Shown here in pieces: positions 34,401 through 44,897 of a stretch of 64,000 nucleotides of DNA. Below the pieces are notes generated by a model. The model saw nothing but the letters and a program-made list of their open reading frames with translations. It searched no databases and was not told where the DNA came from. A program made the translations under genes and the position numbers. Source of the DNA: Podospora pseudoanserina (taxonomy: Eukaryota; Ascomycota; Sordariomycetes; Sordariales; Podosporaceae). The stretch is taken from positions 3,100,001-3,164,000 of the forward strand of contig NC_085924.1 in assembly GCF_035222485.1 (NCBI RefSeq), in the 5' to 3' direction. The stretch's first letter is position 1. Every line of letters begins with the position of its first letter.

Positions 34401-36278
34401 ATGAGGCTTCTACACACGACGGAGCTTAAGCTCTACTCCTTCAACGAGGTCGGAAAGGATGTTCCCACATACGCGATTCTGTCCCACACCTGGGGCAAGG
34501 AGGAAGTCACATTCCAGGACATCCACTGCAATCCGGATGTGGCTAGCATGGCAGGATATCAAAAGATTACCGCCAGTTGCCGGATTGCTCGCAGAGAAGG
34601 CTATCAGTTCATCTGGATCGACACCTGCTGTATCGACAAAAGCAGCAGCGCTGAGCTTTCCGAAGCTATCAACTCCATGTACCGGTGGTACGAACATTCC
34701 GCCATGTGCTTTGCCTTTCTGGAAGATGTTGTTTACCCGTATACACACTCCTACTGGGTCACGAAGAAACGTGTTCGAGAGCCAGACCCGCCTGTAGAAA
34801 CTTTTGAAGGGAGTTTCGGCAACAGCCGATGGTTCACAAGGGGTTGGACACTGCAAGAGCTCATTGCACCGCCGAACCTGCGATTCCACGATTGTAACTG
34901 GCGTCTTATCGACACGAAGGATGGGCTCTATTCGCTGATTTCTAAGATCACCGGTATTGATGAGGATGTGCTTGCGAGACCAGGCGAGCTGCAGAATGCC
35001 TCCGTTGCACAAAGAATGTACTGGGCCAGCAGACGAGAAACAACACGATCTGAGGACTTGGCTTATTGCCTCATGGGAATTTTTGGTATAGCTATGCCCC
35101 TGTTGTACGGGGAAGGGGGAACCAAAGCATTTCTACGTCTGCAGCAGGAGATCTTGAACTCCACCGACGACCATTCCATCTTTCTATGGACACTCCCGCC
35201 ACACGAAGTCGTGCACAATGAACTACGGGGTTTATTGGCAGAGTCTCCGAGCTGGTTTTCTCACGCAAGGCGGATATCACAATCCCAGCACTCCCACGAA
35301 GATGACTGTTCGACCTTGTCTCGCATCACAAACCGCGGCCTGTTTCTGGAGCTTCCAGCTGTCGATCTGAACAAAGATGGGGTCGGTGACGTTTTACTTC
35401 TTCCCAGCTGTGACATTGAACCCGGGATACCATCCGCAATAATCGTGAGAAAGATCGATGGCACGGTCAATGATGAATACGCAAGGATTCTCGTAGGGGT
35501 TCCGATGGCCATCAAATCAAGAAGAATCGCCATTTGGGAAGACACGGTTGTTGACGAGGTGACGCATGCTACGGTTCGAATGTATTCCCGCCTATTGATT
35601 GAACGACAGAGCATTTACAAAAAGAGTTTATATGTGTCCCAAAGGCCCCAGCCGCAGCCTTGGAGAGTTCAAGGCTATTGGTTCACAATCTGGAACGAAC
35701 CAAGCGTCTTTCGCATCGTTGCAGGTTGCGAAAACCTCTCCATAGGGTACGTGTATCACCAGCCAGTGGTAGTATCACAGAGGAGTGCATTATCAACGTC
35801 TCAATGGAAACACGACCGACAGAGCTATTCCATTTTCATCGACATCAACCATTTATACAAACATAGGAATGTAGGCGACCACCAGCGTGTCATATCACTC
35901 GCCGCTCTTGACATGGAGGTTTGGATGAAACTCAAAAGGTTTCCAACCATTGGTTCGCCATTTTCCTCTGGCGAAGCAGATGTTGGAGCGGGAAGAATCT
36001 TGCAACTTCGGCTGATACTGGGTGCTGATTTCAACTATCATAATGGCCTCTCTCTCATCCCAACCATTACACCAGCTTGGTCCTTGGAGCTCACAAACAA
36101 CCAACTCAGACAAGAAGGCCCGCGTGTGGCTCTAATCGAGCCAAACAGCAAAGAGGTTTCCTTGAGACCTGTGGGATTGGAAGACCTTGTCGCATACGCC
36201 GAGATAAAGAGGGAAGAAAGGGATCTGAGAATGTGGTATGTGGTCAGCTTTGGGATCAAACGAGCGGGTCATGCTTAG
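34401..36278 (+). CDS. HET-domain protein, het-D/E-type N-terminus (625 residues)
   Basis: Intronless gene. The start MRLLHTTELKLYSFNEVG and YAILSHTWGKEEVTFQDI (24-41) match the HET subtype found in HET-E/HET-D and many others. It continues with IWIDTCCIDKSSSAELSEAI (71-90), MYRWYEHSAMCFAFLEDV (93-110) and WFTRGWTLQELIAP (144-157). About residues 220-260 (SEDLAYCLMGIFGIAMPLLYGEG) complete the usual HET block. The C-terminal 350 residues hold no NACHT or WD40 region, so this is a stand-alone HET protein with an uncharacterised C-terminal region. HET domains resemble TIR folds and trigger cell death during vegetative incompatibility; whether this one does is unknown. It lies next to the lectin-like gene and 3.5 kb before a second HET gene. 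Confidence 0.92.
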   Translation: MRLLHTTELKLYSFNEVGKDVPTYAILSHTWGKEEVTFQDIHCNPDVASMAGYQKITASCRIARREGYQFIWIDTCCIDKSSSAELSEAINSMYRWYEHSAMCFAFLEDVVYPYTHSYWVTKKRVREPDPPVETFEGSFGNSRWFTRGWTLQELIAPPNLRFHDCNWRLIDTKDGLYSLISKITGIDEDVLARPGELQNASVAQRMYWASRRETTRSEDLAYCLMGIFGIAMPLLYGEGGTKAFLRLQQEILNSTDDHSIFLWTLPPHEVVHNELRGLLAESPSWFSHARRISQSQHSHEDDCSTLSRITNRGLFLELPAVDLNKDGVGDVLLLPSCDIEPGIPSAIIVRKIDGTVNDEYARILVGVPMAIKSRRIAIWEDTVVDEVTHATVRMYSRLLIERQSIYKKSLYVSQRPQPQPWRVQGYWFTIWNEPSVFRIVAGCENLSIGYVYHQPVVVSQRSALSTSQWKHDRQSYSIFIDINHLYKHRNVGDHQRVISLAALDMEVWMKLKRFPTIGSPFSSGEADVGAGRILQLRLILGADFNYHNGLSLIPTITPAWSLELTNNQLRQEGPRVALIEPNSKEVSLRPVGLEDLVAYAEIKREERDLRMWYVVSFGIKRAGHA

Positions 36279-36392
36279 GACACACCAAAGTAGCGCTTAA
36301 TAAAGCCGCTTTAACATGGTATACGCGTTCAAAAATCTATACAAACGTTTCCACGGACACAAAAAGGAGAGAACCTGGAATACTGGTTGAAC

Positions 36393-36418
36393 AAAAAAAA
36401 AAAAAAAAAAAAAAAAAA
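36393..36418. repeat. Poly-A tract of 26 bases
   Basis: An uninterrupted A run, followed by a short G run, about 80 bp before tRNA-Thr. It could be a hypervariable homopolymer or the tail of an old retrotransposed piece; no body of such a piece is recognisable upstream. Confidence 0.9.
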
Positions 36419-36499
36419 GGGGGTGGCAGGAAGTTTGGCAGTACTAGTGGGACGGCGACATAAGCTTACAATTTGGATCATAATTTTATCAGTTGATCA

Positions 36500-36585
36500 G
36501 CCCGTATAGCTCAGTGGTAGAGCGCATCACTCGTATCTGTGATTGCGATATGATGAGGTCCGCGGTTCAATCCCGCGTGGGGGCA
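36500..36585 (+). tRNA. tRNA-Thr(CGT) with a 14-nt intron
   Basis: Acceptor GCCCGTA faces TGGGGGC with discriminator A, leaving one G-G mismatch and one T-G wobble in the stem. The D arm is AGCTC...GAGC. Anticodon stem CATCA pairs with TGATG, anticodon CGT at 36532-36534. A 14-base intron (about 36536-36549) interrupts the loop after position 37. The T arm CGCGG-TTCAATC-CCGCG is perfect. It decodes ACG. The acceptor mismatch is unusual for an active gene. Confidence 0.9.
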
Positions 36586-38370
36586 TTTATTTTTGGCCAT
36601 TTTATCTCAATACAATAAGACTTTCTTGTCACAATCTCTCTCTCTCTCATTCATATATTTTATCTTTTCTTGCTATCTTCTCCATCAGTGTCTTCCTTTC
36701 TGGTGGCTGGATTGCACTGTACATTCTGCAAGCTAACAATCGGGAGTATTTCATACAAGTTAGAAATGCAAGTCATTAATTAAATCGAGGATATCTTGTT
36801 TCGTTTCGGTTTGATTATCGACCAGCCTGTTGTTTTGTTACTCGGCTATTTGTATAGCAACCCTCAGATACCGGTGCACCCTGGCTAGATCACATATGGC
36901 CATCTCTTATGTTTGTCTCGCTATATCAACAGCCTGAGAAAAAGGTAAGTTGGGATATGAGGTTGATAGGGCAACGGGAGAGGATTTCAATCATGGAATG
37001 GTAAAATAGGTATATGAGTTTGTCGTACAACTAGGTAGTTTGGAGTTTGCTACCTTTTTCTAGTTGAGTTTGACCATCTCTTTTCACAACCTAGGTACAG
37101 GCTAGCGCTTCGTCTTTGTGAAACGTGCAGCGGAAGTAGGTAGCTAGGAGATGAAGTGATTGGAAGCCGGCGAGTGGTCCTCCCAAGATTTTTTTGGTTG
37201 GGCCGCTTCATGGGCCTCTCGTCGTCACCTGATATGCTGTGGCTGTCTTGGAGCGTTGAATTGCAGGATGTTGTGCACCCACACCTTTGAATAAGATCTT
37301 CCCCGCTCTTCATTGAACCATCACAAAACTTCAAATTTCGCAAGCTTGTCCCTTTGTAGCAGCTCCGATCACCGTCCTGCAACGGTTGTCGAGCCATGCA
37401 GTTGTCGTGTTCTCCATGTCTAGGATCAGGGATCCAAAGCCCAATGTCTTACTTAATCTCTGACATCCGCTTGCCCGCCCGCGGTTCGCGGGGATAAGGC
37501 AACTGCAGTCTTTGCCCCTTGACGACAAAGTTTAGGACTTGATATCTTTGAGGTGGGCAGCCAGCAGAATGCGGGAGCCGGATATCTTTATCATTTTGAG
37601 AAAGCCTCGACTCTGGACTCAATGATGCTGTGATACCCACGATCACCAACATGACTTCCTCTTTGAGGATCTGCGGAGTCCCGGCAGCCCCATCTCCACA
37701 CCTCCGATTGCCAAGAGGTTGCAGCAGACGAGGCATCCTGGGGTAGGCCATCTTGGCTAGAATCTGTCGAGTCGAGCACTGCGGAGGCTTGTTCCGAGAT
37801 CACATGAGCGAAATTTGTATTTTCACGCTTCTGGAAAGAAGCCCCTCTCCAAGAAGCGTGTCCAGTTTCCATCTTCTTGCATCCACTCGACTTTGGCGAC
37901 TCGAGATCGACTTCCGGGTACGCCATCCTCGTTGCCGCATTTGATGACTTCTCGCCTCGCAAACAGTTCACCTTGGCAGCCGTTTTGATTCACCAGACTT
38001 GCCTGACCAGTGGTGTTGATTTGGCCTTCACCGCTTCCGCAGCTGTTAGCTAACAGAGCCCCTGAATTTTGCCCTTGACGCCCCCCCTGTCTCCACTTTC
38101 AGCAGCCACCACGGCAACCTTTTTGAACTGTTCGCATCTCCTCCAAAACACCAGACATCAACCATCACAACCCCGGATTTTAAACTTCTGATCAACCGGC
38201 ACTCACCTTTCAAGAGTGGAGCTTCCCGCACTTCTCGGTCCCATCCGAGCCCCAGATCCGCACGTGGCGGCCCAGCTTCGCGTGGTTTCCGGCTCACAGC
38301 CTAAATACAACGCTCCACAATCACGACAACAGCAACCACTCAGCACTCAAGATAACGGCGTGCGGCCCAG
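36586..38370. other. Long intergenic region after tRNA-Thr
   Basis: 1.8 kb. It begins with a T-rich terminator-like stretch and a (TC)7 repeat near 36635-36648. Minus-strand frames around 37449-37926 (one with an ATG at 37926, 111 residues) look superficially coding but match nothing and have no partner exons. The part next to the following gene is a C/A-rich leader. Confidence 0.5.
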
Positions 38371-39273
38371 ATGGTCGGGATCTATGACAGCGGGCCCTAC
38401 GAGGACCCGTTCGCTTGGGCAGGGTCCGACCTGGAACTGGCCCTACTCGCCCAGCAGCAGCAGCAGCACCACCACCACCACCACCACAACCAGCACCTCG
38501 CCGACCAGCTTGCCCGGTCCACGCCTGAGGACCTCACCTTTCCCACCGGACCAGTTCACCACCCCCAACAACATCATGACTTTCAAATCCCGATATCACC
38601 CATCGGAGGGATTCCAAAATCAGCAGCAGCAGCAGTCTCCCTCCCGCCGACAGACCAGGCCTACCTCTCCCTCCAAGACTTCGAAAACACCACCATGACC
38701 GACGCCGGTGGTATCCAACCCTTTTCAGGCGACATGGACCTCGATCTGGACCTCGACCTAGTCGAAGCCCTCGGCATCCCACCCTTCCCCTCCTCAGCCG
38801 AACCTCAGCCATCATCCATGACAGCAGACACCCTCAACACCCAGCTAGAAACAGCCCGCACCCTCATCTCCACCCTCCAGGCCTCCCTCTCCAAAATCAC
38901 GCGCGAGCGCGACCAGGCCCGCATGCAGCTCTCCACCGCCAGAAACGAGCTGTACACAGCCCGCCAAGTGGAAAAACGACTCCGGGTGGAAAGAGACGAG
39001 GCTCACACGGAGAGGAAGCAACTCAAGGGGCAACTGGAAAGTCTGAAAAAAGAGAGGGCGATGGGCAAGATGAACGAGGGTAGGTTGAGGAGGGAGAGGA
39101 ACGAGGCGAGGATGGCGTTGGTTTTCAGGGGGGTGGGGATTCTGCCTCATGCGGGGGCGAGAGGGATAAGGGTTTCTCATCAGGGGGGCCAGACGGGGTT
39201 GGGGGCTGTGGGGTTGGGGCCGGGGAGAGGGATATGGATAGTATGGATGAGGTGGGGGGGAGTGAGGGTTTGA
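38371..39273 (+). CDS. Unknown coiled-coil protein with Gln and His runs
   Basis: The frame from ATG 38371 gives 300 residues. It holds a QQQQQ-HHHHHHH tract (about 28-39), an acidic MDLDLDLDL repeat (about 121-129), then a long charged coiled coil from about 150 to 248 (TLISTLQASLSKITRERDQA and following, heptad-like Leu/Arg/Glu pattern). After MALVF the reading becomes Gly/Trp/Arg-rich and looks non-coding. Other frames downstream look more protein-like: GERDMDSMDEVGGSEGL in one and STEESSPAGGEEG in another, the latter ending near 39398. Each switch coincides with a G run (39128-39133 and 39292-39298). The true C-terminus is therefore probably in another frame, through base-count errors or real indels in G runs, or a poorly marked intron. 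No family is recognised; a nuclear scaffold or regulator is only a guess. Confidence 0.7.
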   Translation: MVGIYDSGPYEDPFAWAGSDLELALLAQQQQQHHHHHHHNQHLADQLARSTPEDLTFPTGPVHHPQQHHDFQIPISPIGGIPKSAAAAVSLPPTDQAYLSLQDFENTTMTDAGGIQPFSGDMDLDLDLDLVEALGIPPFPSSAEPQPSSMTADTLNTQLETARTLISTLQASLSKITRERDQARMQLSTARNELYTARQVEKRLRVERDEAHTERKQLKGQLESLKKERAMGKMNEGRLRRERNEARMALVFRGVGILPHAGARGIRVSHQGGQTGLGAVGLGPGRGIWIVWMRWGGVRV

Positions 39274-39399
39274 GGGAGGGGGTGGGGTTTTGGGGGGGAC
39301 GTCGACTGAGGAGAGCTCGCCTGCTGGTGGTGAGGAGGGGGGGGAGCAGGCTGGGTCGGGATTGGTTCAACCTGACGGTGTGAAGGAGGGGAGTTGAAC

Positions 39400-39821
39400 G
39401 GTTGTCTTGTCGGTTGGCTGGTGGATGTCTTGATATGGGTGTGTTGGCTTGGTTCATTGTCTTTGAGCTTACCTGGGTAGGGTTCGTGTAACATCAACAG
39501 AATGACATTGTCGGAGTGATCTTTTAAGCGTAAAGAAATCTTACGACAGCATGCATTCAAGGTTACCGTTTGGGCAATTGCCAAGCAGGTACTGTTGATA
39601 GGTTGTTTGCTCAGCCACCCAGCCCGCAATGCTGTCAGATACCACCAATCATTTGAGGCACAGCCCCGTTGGGCTGCTCTCCATTCATGTCACTGATGGA
39701 TCTCTCTGCTACCCCAAAAAGCAACTGTTTTCAACTCAACACTTATTATCGCTTTGTCAAACACAACGCGGCCATTGCTCCACGTTGACATCACACATCT
39801 CCTGCTAATACAACCACAAAG
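39400..39821. other. Spacer before the second HET gene
   Basis: About 420 bp; no gene seen. Confidence 0.5.
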
Positions 39822-41676
39822 ATGGCTCAAATTACGAGGGCGGGTTCTCCAGGCGAAGTCTCAGACATTCTACCGCGATCCTCTACAAATACCTACCAGT
39901 ATTCTCCCTTTTCGAAGGACGCCGAAAAATCTTCCATACGTTTAATTCGACTTCTTCCGGGATACCCGAGCTCGCCTGTCGTTGTGGAGCTTGTAACAGT
40001 TCCACTGGATCCAGGCAAAATACCGTATTATGAGGCCGTCTCGTATGTCTGGGGGACTTCATACCAACAGTACGAAATAGCGTGTGATGGTCTGTCCATG
40101 GCTGTTAGTGAAAGTGCTCTGTTGGCCTTGAGACGGTTTCGATTTGTTGATCATATCAGGTAGGTAGGTGTACCTCTATTTATGCTGGAAACCAAGGCTG
40201 ATGCGACATGACACGCGTTGCAGGCTTCTCTGGATCGATCAGATATGCATCAATCAGCAAGACGACAAGGAGAAGTCCTCCCAAGTCATGCTCATGGGCG
40301 AAATCTACGGAACTGCGAGCCAAGTCCTGGTCTATCTCGGGGAGGCCGACGACACAAGTGACAAAGCAATGGACTACATCTCTGAGCGATGCGCACAGCA
40401 GGAGGAATGGCCTCGTCAGTTTGTGGTCCAGGTCTTGTCACGTCCCTGGTTTAGCAGGGTCTGGGTCCTTCAAGAGGTTGCTCTTGCCCATACCTCACTG
40501 GTCATTTGTGGCGCCAAATGCGTGCCATGGGCTTGTTTTCCCGAATGGTGGACACGAAACGAGTTGCTCCTCGGGCCCGAGGTCAACCCGCCGCCTGTCT
40601 TGTCATACGGACTCAGTGTCATGAAGCGGCTTACGCTTTTACAGCAGCTTCACGATACCCGACATAGCAAGGCCACTCTGGCTCTTGACAAGATATACGC
40701 TCTCTTGGCGTTACTGCAGCCCGAAGACAGGATTGGGGTTCTCGTGGATTACAGTTTGTCAACGGCCGAGGTGTACACCTCGGTCGCCAAATCAATCATC
40801 GAACGGACCAAATCATTGGCCATCCTGTCCGGAAAAGAAGAAAAGCCCTACGTCGAACGGGAAAGGCTGCCGTCCTGGGTGCCAGACTGGGGTACCGTCC
40901 CCTCCGCCGTATCACTAGGGCTAGCCAACAAATACCTCGACCCCTTCGACGCCGGAGGAAAGCCAGCCTGTCGAGTAAACATCAGCATCCCCCTAAACGG
41001 GCCACCAACGCTACACTGCCTCGGCATTACCTTTGACACGGTCAAGAAGTTGACTCTTTCCACCATGCGTCCCGGCCAAGATGCAGCCACCAACAACGTC
41101 GAAGTACTAACAGATTGGCTAGATCTCATAAGCGGATCATCAAGCTCTGTCGTGTCGGAAACCGCCGATTATCTGATTGGCCAATTCAACCAAAACCTCC
41201 GCGGCGTATCCTCATACTCCCGCAGCCCACCACAGCCTCCAAAATTCGCCTATTCACTATGGACAACAATACAAGCCCTCTCCACTCCCACCCTGCAGCT
41301 CGAGCCAGCTGAACTTCATGCAAGAAACAACCGCGGTAAACCCACCAGCGACACCCTAAAATTCTGTTACGAACGCAAGCTCTTCCTCACCCACAGCGGT
41401 GCGCTCGGACTGGGCCCCCCTGATCTTCTCCAAGGTGACACCGTCGCCGTGCTGCTTGGAGCACCAGTGCCTCATATCCTACGAAGGCTCCCATCATCAG
41501 AACAGAACAACTCCGCCAACGTGTATGCTCTCGTTGGCGAGTGTTTTGTCGACGGCATCATGGCCGGGGAGGCTCTCAACCACCTGCAGGATCAGCTCAA
41601 AGAGATGGGACATCGATGTCGTACGTTTGCAAAGAGCTGCTCCAACGCCCCATTGGAGACCTTTTGTATCCAGTAA
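39822..41676 (+). CDS. HET-domain protein, het-6-like subtype (596 residues)
   Basis: Two exons, 39822-40159 and 40224-41676, joined by a 64 bp intron inside the HET block. HET motifs: YYEAVSYVWGTSYQQYEI (69-86), HIRLLWIDQICINQQDDKEK (111-130), the segment GEIYGTASQVLVYLGEADD (138-156), and RPWFSRVWVLQEVALA. The following DKIYALLALL and LVDYSLSTAEVYTSVAKS blocks complete the pattern. This subtype (SYxWG, WIDQICINQxD) differs from the gene at 34401, so the two are not recent duplicates. No other effector or repeat domain is seen in the C-terminal 300 residues. Such genes are frequent in fungal accessory regions, and only a few are proven incompatibility factors. Confidence 0.92.
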
Positions 41677-41980
41677 TTTGTTAAGGTCTTTTTCTTTCTC
41701 TCACGTACGGTAAATACGGGACATTAAAATGAGACAAAAGAGAAAATAAACTCAAGACTCTTTCACTCTTATTCTTGATTGGCTTGATGAGTGCCATCTA
41801 CTACAATACATCATGCAGGTAGCTAATCCTGACAAGGTTTACTTAAACAATAAGCTACAAAATTCCGCCTTCCCTCAACCGCCAATCTCAATAAGCATCC
41901 CAGGCCAGTATCGTGGCCACAAAAAAAAACAGCAATAATCGTACATTCGCCGGATTCTTTCTCTATTTGCCCAAGAAGCT
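41677..41980. other. Convergent spacer between the HET and 2EXR genes
   Basis: 304 bp between two converging stop codons; both 3' UTRs must lie here. No gene seen. Confidence 0.6.
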
Positions 41981-43603
41981 TCACCATCCATCAAGCCAAT
42001 CATCCTCAGCGGATGTCCACTGCTGGTCTCCAGATGCTGTCGGCCAAGGCTCAGATATCGTCGTCTCAGCCCCCGCAGCCCCCACGCCCGTATTATTCGA
42101 CAACGTCTCCACCTCAGCCTCCCCCGTATCCGAATACCGCTGGCTCATCTTCACATTAGTGAGCGGCGACTCCCCCCGCAAAACATCCGATCGAATCTCC
42201 TCAGCCGACCGAGCCGGGATGTAGTCCCGCCAATCGAGCCCAAACTTCTTCTCGCGCCTGCCGTTGAACCGAGCCAAAACTGCCCCGAGCTCATCGTCCG
42301 TCTCTGTACCCTTGACATGGGCGAACCTGAGCACAGGCTTCCTTTTCTTTTCGTCTTGCTCTGTGGCGACTTGCAAGGCTTTCCAGCACTGAAACATCCC
42401 ATAGAGAAAGCTGTTGGTTTCTTGCAGACTGCGGAAAACGGCGACACCGTCATCGAGAGACTCGGGTGTGTCGGCCCCCGAGACGGAAGGGGCGGGACTG
42501 TCTAGGCTCGAAGCTGACGCATTCGTCAAAGTCCCAGAATTGAGACTGGTTTGTTGAAGGAGACCCACGACGTGTGTCAAACTTTGGGCGTGGCCATCAT
42601 TTTGGTTGCCAGCCGGATGTGGAGGAACTGGAGGGGCGGCAGTGTTGGGGGTGTGGCTGGTGTGGGTGGTTGAACTATCGTGGTTCCATGGCTGATATTT
42701 CTCGCGGTCCGAGCACGAGACGGCAAACGCCTCCATCTCCTCGTCAGTCCAGAAGTGAATCAAGTTGTAGGGCACCTCAGAGGCTTGGGCCCAGCGCTGG
42801 TTTTCATGGTGCGCAACGTCCTTGGCTACACGGCCCAAAAAGCCGCTGGTTGACAGGCTGGGGCAGCGACTTGGCTTACACAGGGCCGGGAGAGCGAAAA
42901 CCTTCATGCTGATGGGAAGAAGGAGGACGACCTCCTCGACCGTTTTCAACAAATTGTTGCTCATGCTAAGGTTTTCAAACATGGACCGATTGAAGCGTGA
43001 GCAGAGGATAGTTGCCGGGACCATGACCTTTTGAACTCCGTGGACATATGACTGAGCATCGACCGAGCTCATACGCAGCACCCCGATGGCATGGCCGGTA
43101 AAGAGAAGGTAGTCGCGATCAATGTGAACATGGTTGTGGAGGGGGCTCTTGAAGCGTTCATCAGCAGAGCGACTTGACCGCGATGGGAACGCCCGACGGT
43201 TCCGGGTGTCTCGTTCAGTGGGAAGAAAGTGAAGCTCCTGGGGAGTATCCGCGTAAAACTGGTGGTTCTCCTCGTGTACCCTGCAGTCGGCCAGACATCT
43301 GAGAGCGACCTCACGACTCTTGACGCATGTCTGGGCCAAGACACGAGCCGAATGGATTTCTCGGGCCGGTGGTAGGAAGGTGGAGACCGGGATGATGCGA
43401 GGGACCTCATTGACCTCAAGTTCCATCGCCATCTCCCAGACCATAACTTGGAGCTCGTCCGGGAGCTCTGGGAAGCGGGTGAATCGCCAAGCCGGGACGC
43501 TGGGGACCATGGCATCCATGTACAGGCGCAGATATTTATACGGGCCGTTTTGTGTGCCCGGCAATGGCTGATCATGCATGTTGGTGGGTTGTGGTGATGC
43601 CAT
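41981..43603 (-). CDS. 2EXR-domain protein (540 residues)
   Basis: Intronless minus-strand gene; start at 43603 in context ACAATGG. The frame stays open upstream without a better ATG. The 2EXR signature FTRFPELPDELQVMVWEMAM lies at 41-60, followed by PRIIPVS and a Cys-containing helix (VLAQTCVKSREVALRCLADC) typical of the domain. The C-terminal half is disordered, with Thr/His/Pro-rich stretches (STTHTSHTPNTAAPPVPPHP) and a conserved-looking block FGLDWRDYIPARSAEEIR. The biochemical role of 2EXR proteins is unknown; they are strongly expanded in filamentous ascomycetes and often sit near HET and other accessory genes, as here. No signal peptide or membrane segment is visible. Confidence 0.85.
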   Translation of the reverse strand: MASPQPTNMHDQPLPGTQNGPYKYLRLYMDAMVPSVPAWRFTRFPELPDELQVMVWEMAMELEVNEVPRIIPVSTFLPPAREIHSARVLAQTCVKSREVALRCLADCRVHEENHQFYADTPQELHFLPTERDTRNRRAFPSRSSRSADERFKSPLHNHVHIDRDYLLFTGHAIGVLRMSSVDAQSYVHGVQKVMVPATILCSRFNRSMFENLSMSNNLLKTVEEVVLLLPISMKVFALPALCKPSRCPSLSTSGFLGRVAKDVAHHENQRWAQASEVPYNLIHFWTDEEMEAFAVSCSDREKYQPWNHDSSTTHTSHTPNTAAPPVPPHPAGNQNDGHAQSLTHVVGLLQQTSLNSGTLTNASASSLDSPAPSVSGADTPESLDDGVAVFRSLQETNSFLYGMFQCWKALQVATEQDEKKRKPVLRFAHVKGTETDDELGAVLARFNGRREKKFGLDWRDYIPARSAEEIRSDVLRGESPLTNVKMSQRYSDTGEAEVETLSNNTGVGAAGAETTISEPWPTASGDQQWTSAEDDWLDGW

Positions 43604-44897
43604 TGTTATCTCTGGCGGATGGCGGATGGCAGATGGAGAGGTGGTGATCCGGGAACTGGGCGTGTTTGGTTTCGTCTGGTTCGATTGTGGGTGAAAAATG
43701 AAAAGTGACGATGCCGAGCTAAAGCGGCAACGGGACTGCAAGAGGGAGAGAAGGTGACGCAACGTCAAAACAGCAGGCCACAGCAGAGAAGGGCAGGGTA
43801 TTGGTAGACCGTAGGGAATGCGATAAAGCAAATTGGTCGTAGTCGATTAAGGAAGCCTCCTCTCATTGCTGAATTCTTCCGAGCTAGTTAAGTGTTGATA
43901 TGGCCCGGTTTGCGTTGCTCAGACAGGCCACAGGTTGTCTGGTGTCCCGTGATTGCATCAAAAAGCTTGGCGGTCGGGCCGACGATCTGCGGAGAACAAT
44001 GGGGATGGGACCCGCGGGTGCTCCGCTTTGCGCCGGTTGCAATCATGCAAGGACATTGACATGGTATTCCTGGCGGGCAGTCTGGAACAGCAATGATAAG
44101 GAAGAGAGATGCAATTATTTCATGGAAGAAAGGAGGACGGGACATGGAAAAGAAAGATAAGATAACCAATGCACCATTCGCCAAACCACGTGCATGTGGG
44201 TGATCCGTGCAGTGTTCCACAGGGCTGCTCAGATCTCACATCCGCCCCCACCTCACTGAAGAAAGGCTCTACACATCTTCTTCTAGGCTTCCAGGTTCTC
44301 ACACATTCATGAGACAAGCTGAAATGGGTCTTGCTCTGCTTTGTTTACTTGTATTTTGATATATCACGACCAAGAATGAAGATTATATCAGTCACGTCAT
44401 AAACCTCACCTCCTCAGAGCCTACTCTCTCTCAGCCGCAGCCCTACACATGTTTCACAAGTCTCAATTGGCTGTCCTTGTTGCCGGATAGCATTCAAAAA
44501 ACTCAGCCCCCTCCAAGCCCCAGGTAAAATCGGGACTGCTGCGGCACAGCGCCAGAAGCAAGCCCAGTCAATGCCTTCAACCTCGAACTCTCGCATTTCA
44601 ACCGTCGCACCCACATGTTGCGCTGCATCGCTCCCAAATTAAGCATACTCTATCCCGCGCAAACCAGGCCCCCAGATAATGTGGCGTCACAGAGGTCGTT
44701 GCTGCGGTCCCATTCCGCTTGGGGCCGGCGCCGAGTCAAAATGATAAGCTTCCAGCTCCCAGGAGAGACATTTGGCTACCGTCTTTTGCTTCCCCAAGCC
44801 TGAGCTCCCAACTAAAACACCAGGCTGTACTCATGTGTGGCCTCTTTCATCTCAACCCAACTCAACACCAGACAGGTGAACTCGCGCCATCACCGGC
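43604..44897. promoter_or_regulatory. Divergent spacer between the 2EXR and membrane protein genes
   Basis: 1.3 kb between outward-facing start codons. No additional gene is supported; short frames lack any family resemblance. Confidence 0.5.

Noticed and set aside
36393-36418. Poly-A run as the tail of a retroposon or processed gene copy
   Set aside because: No target duplication and no recognisable body upstream, only the HET gene 3' region with its normal genomic layout.
37449-37971. Minus-strand frames resembling a small gene between tRNA-Thr and the coiled-coil gene
   Set aside because: The frames overlap without good splice sites, show no recognised domain and the longest ATG-started piece is 111 codons.
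34401-41676. The two HET genes as a recent tandem duplicate
   Set aside because: They belong to different HET subtypes (SHTWG against SYVWG), differ in intron content and share little outside the family core.
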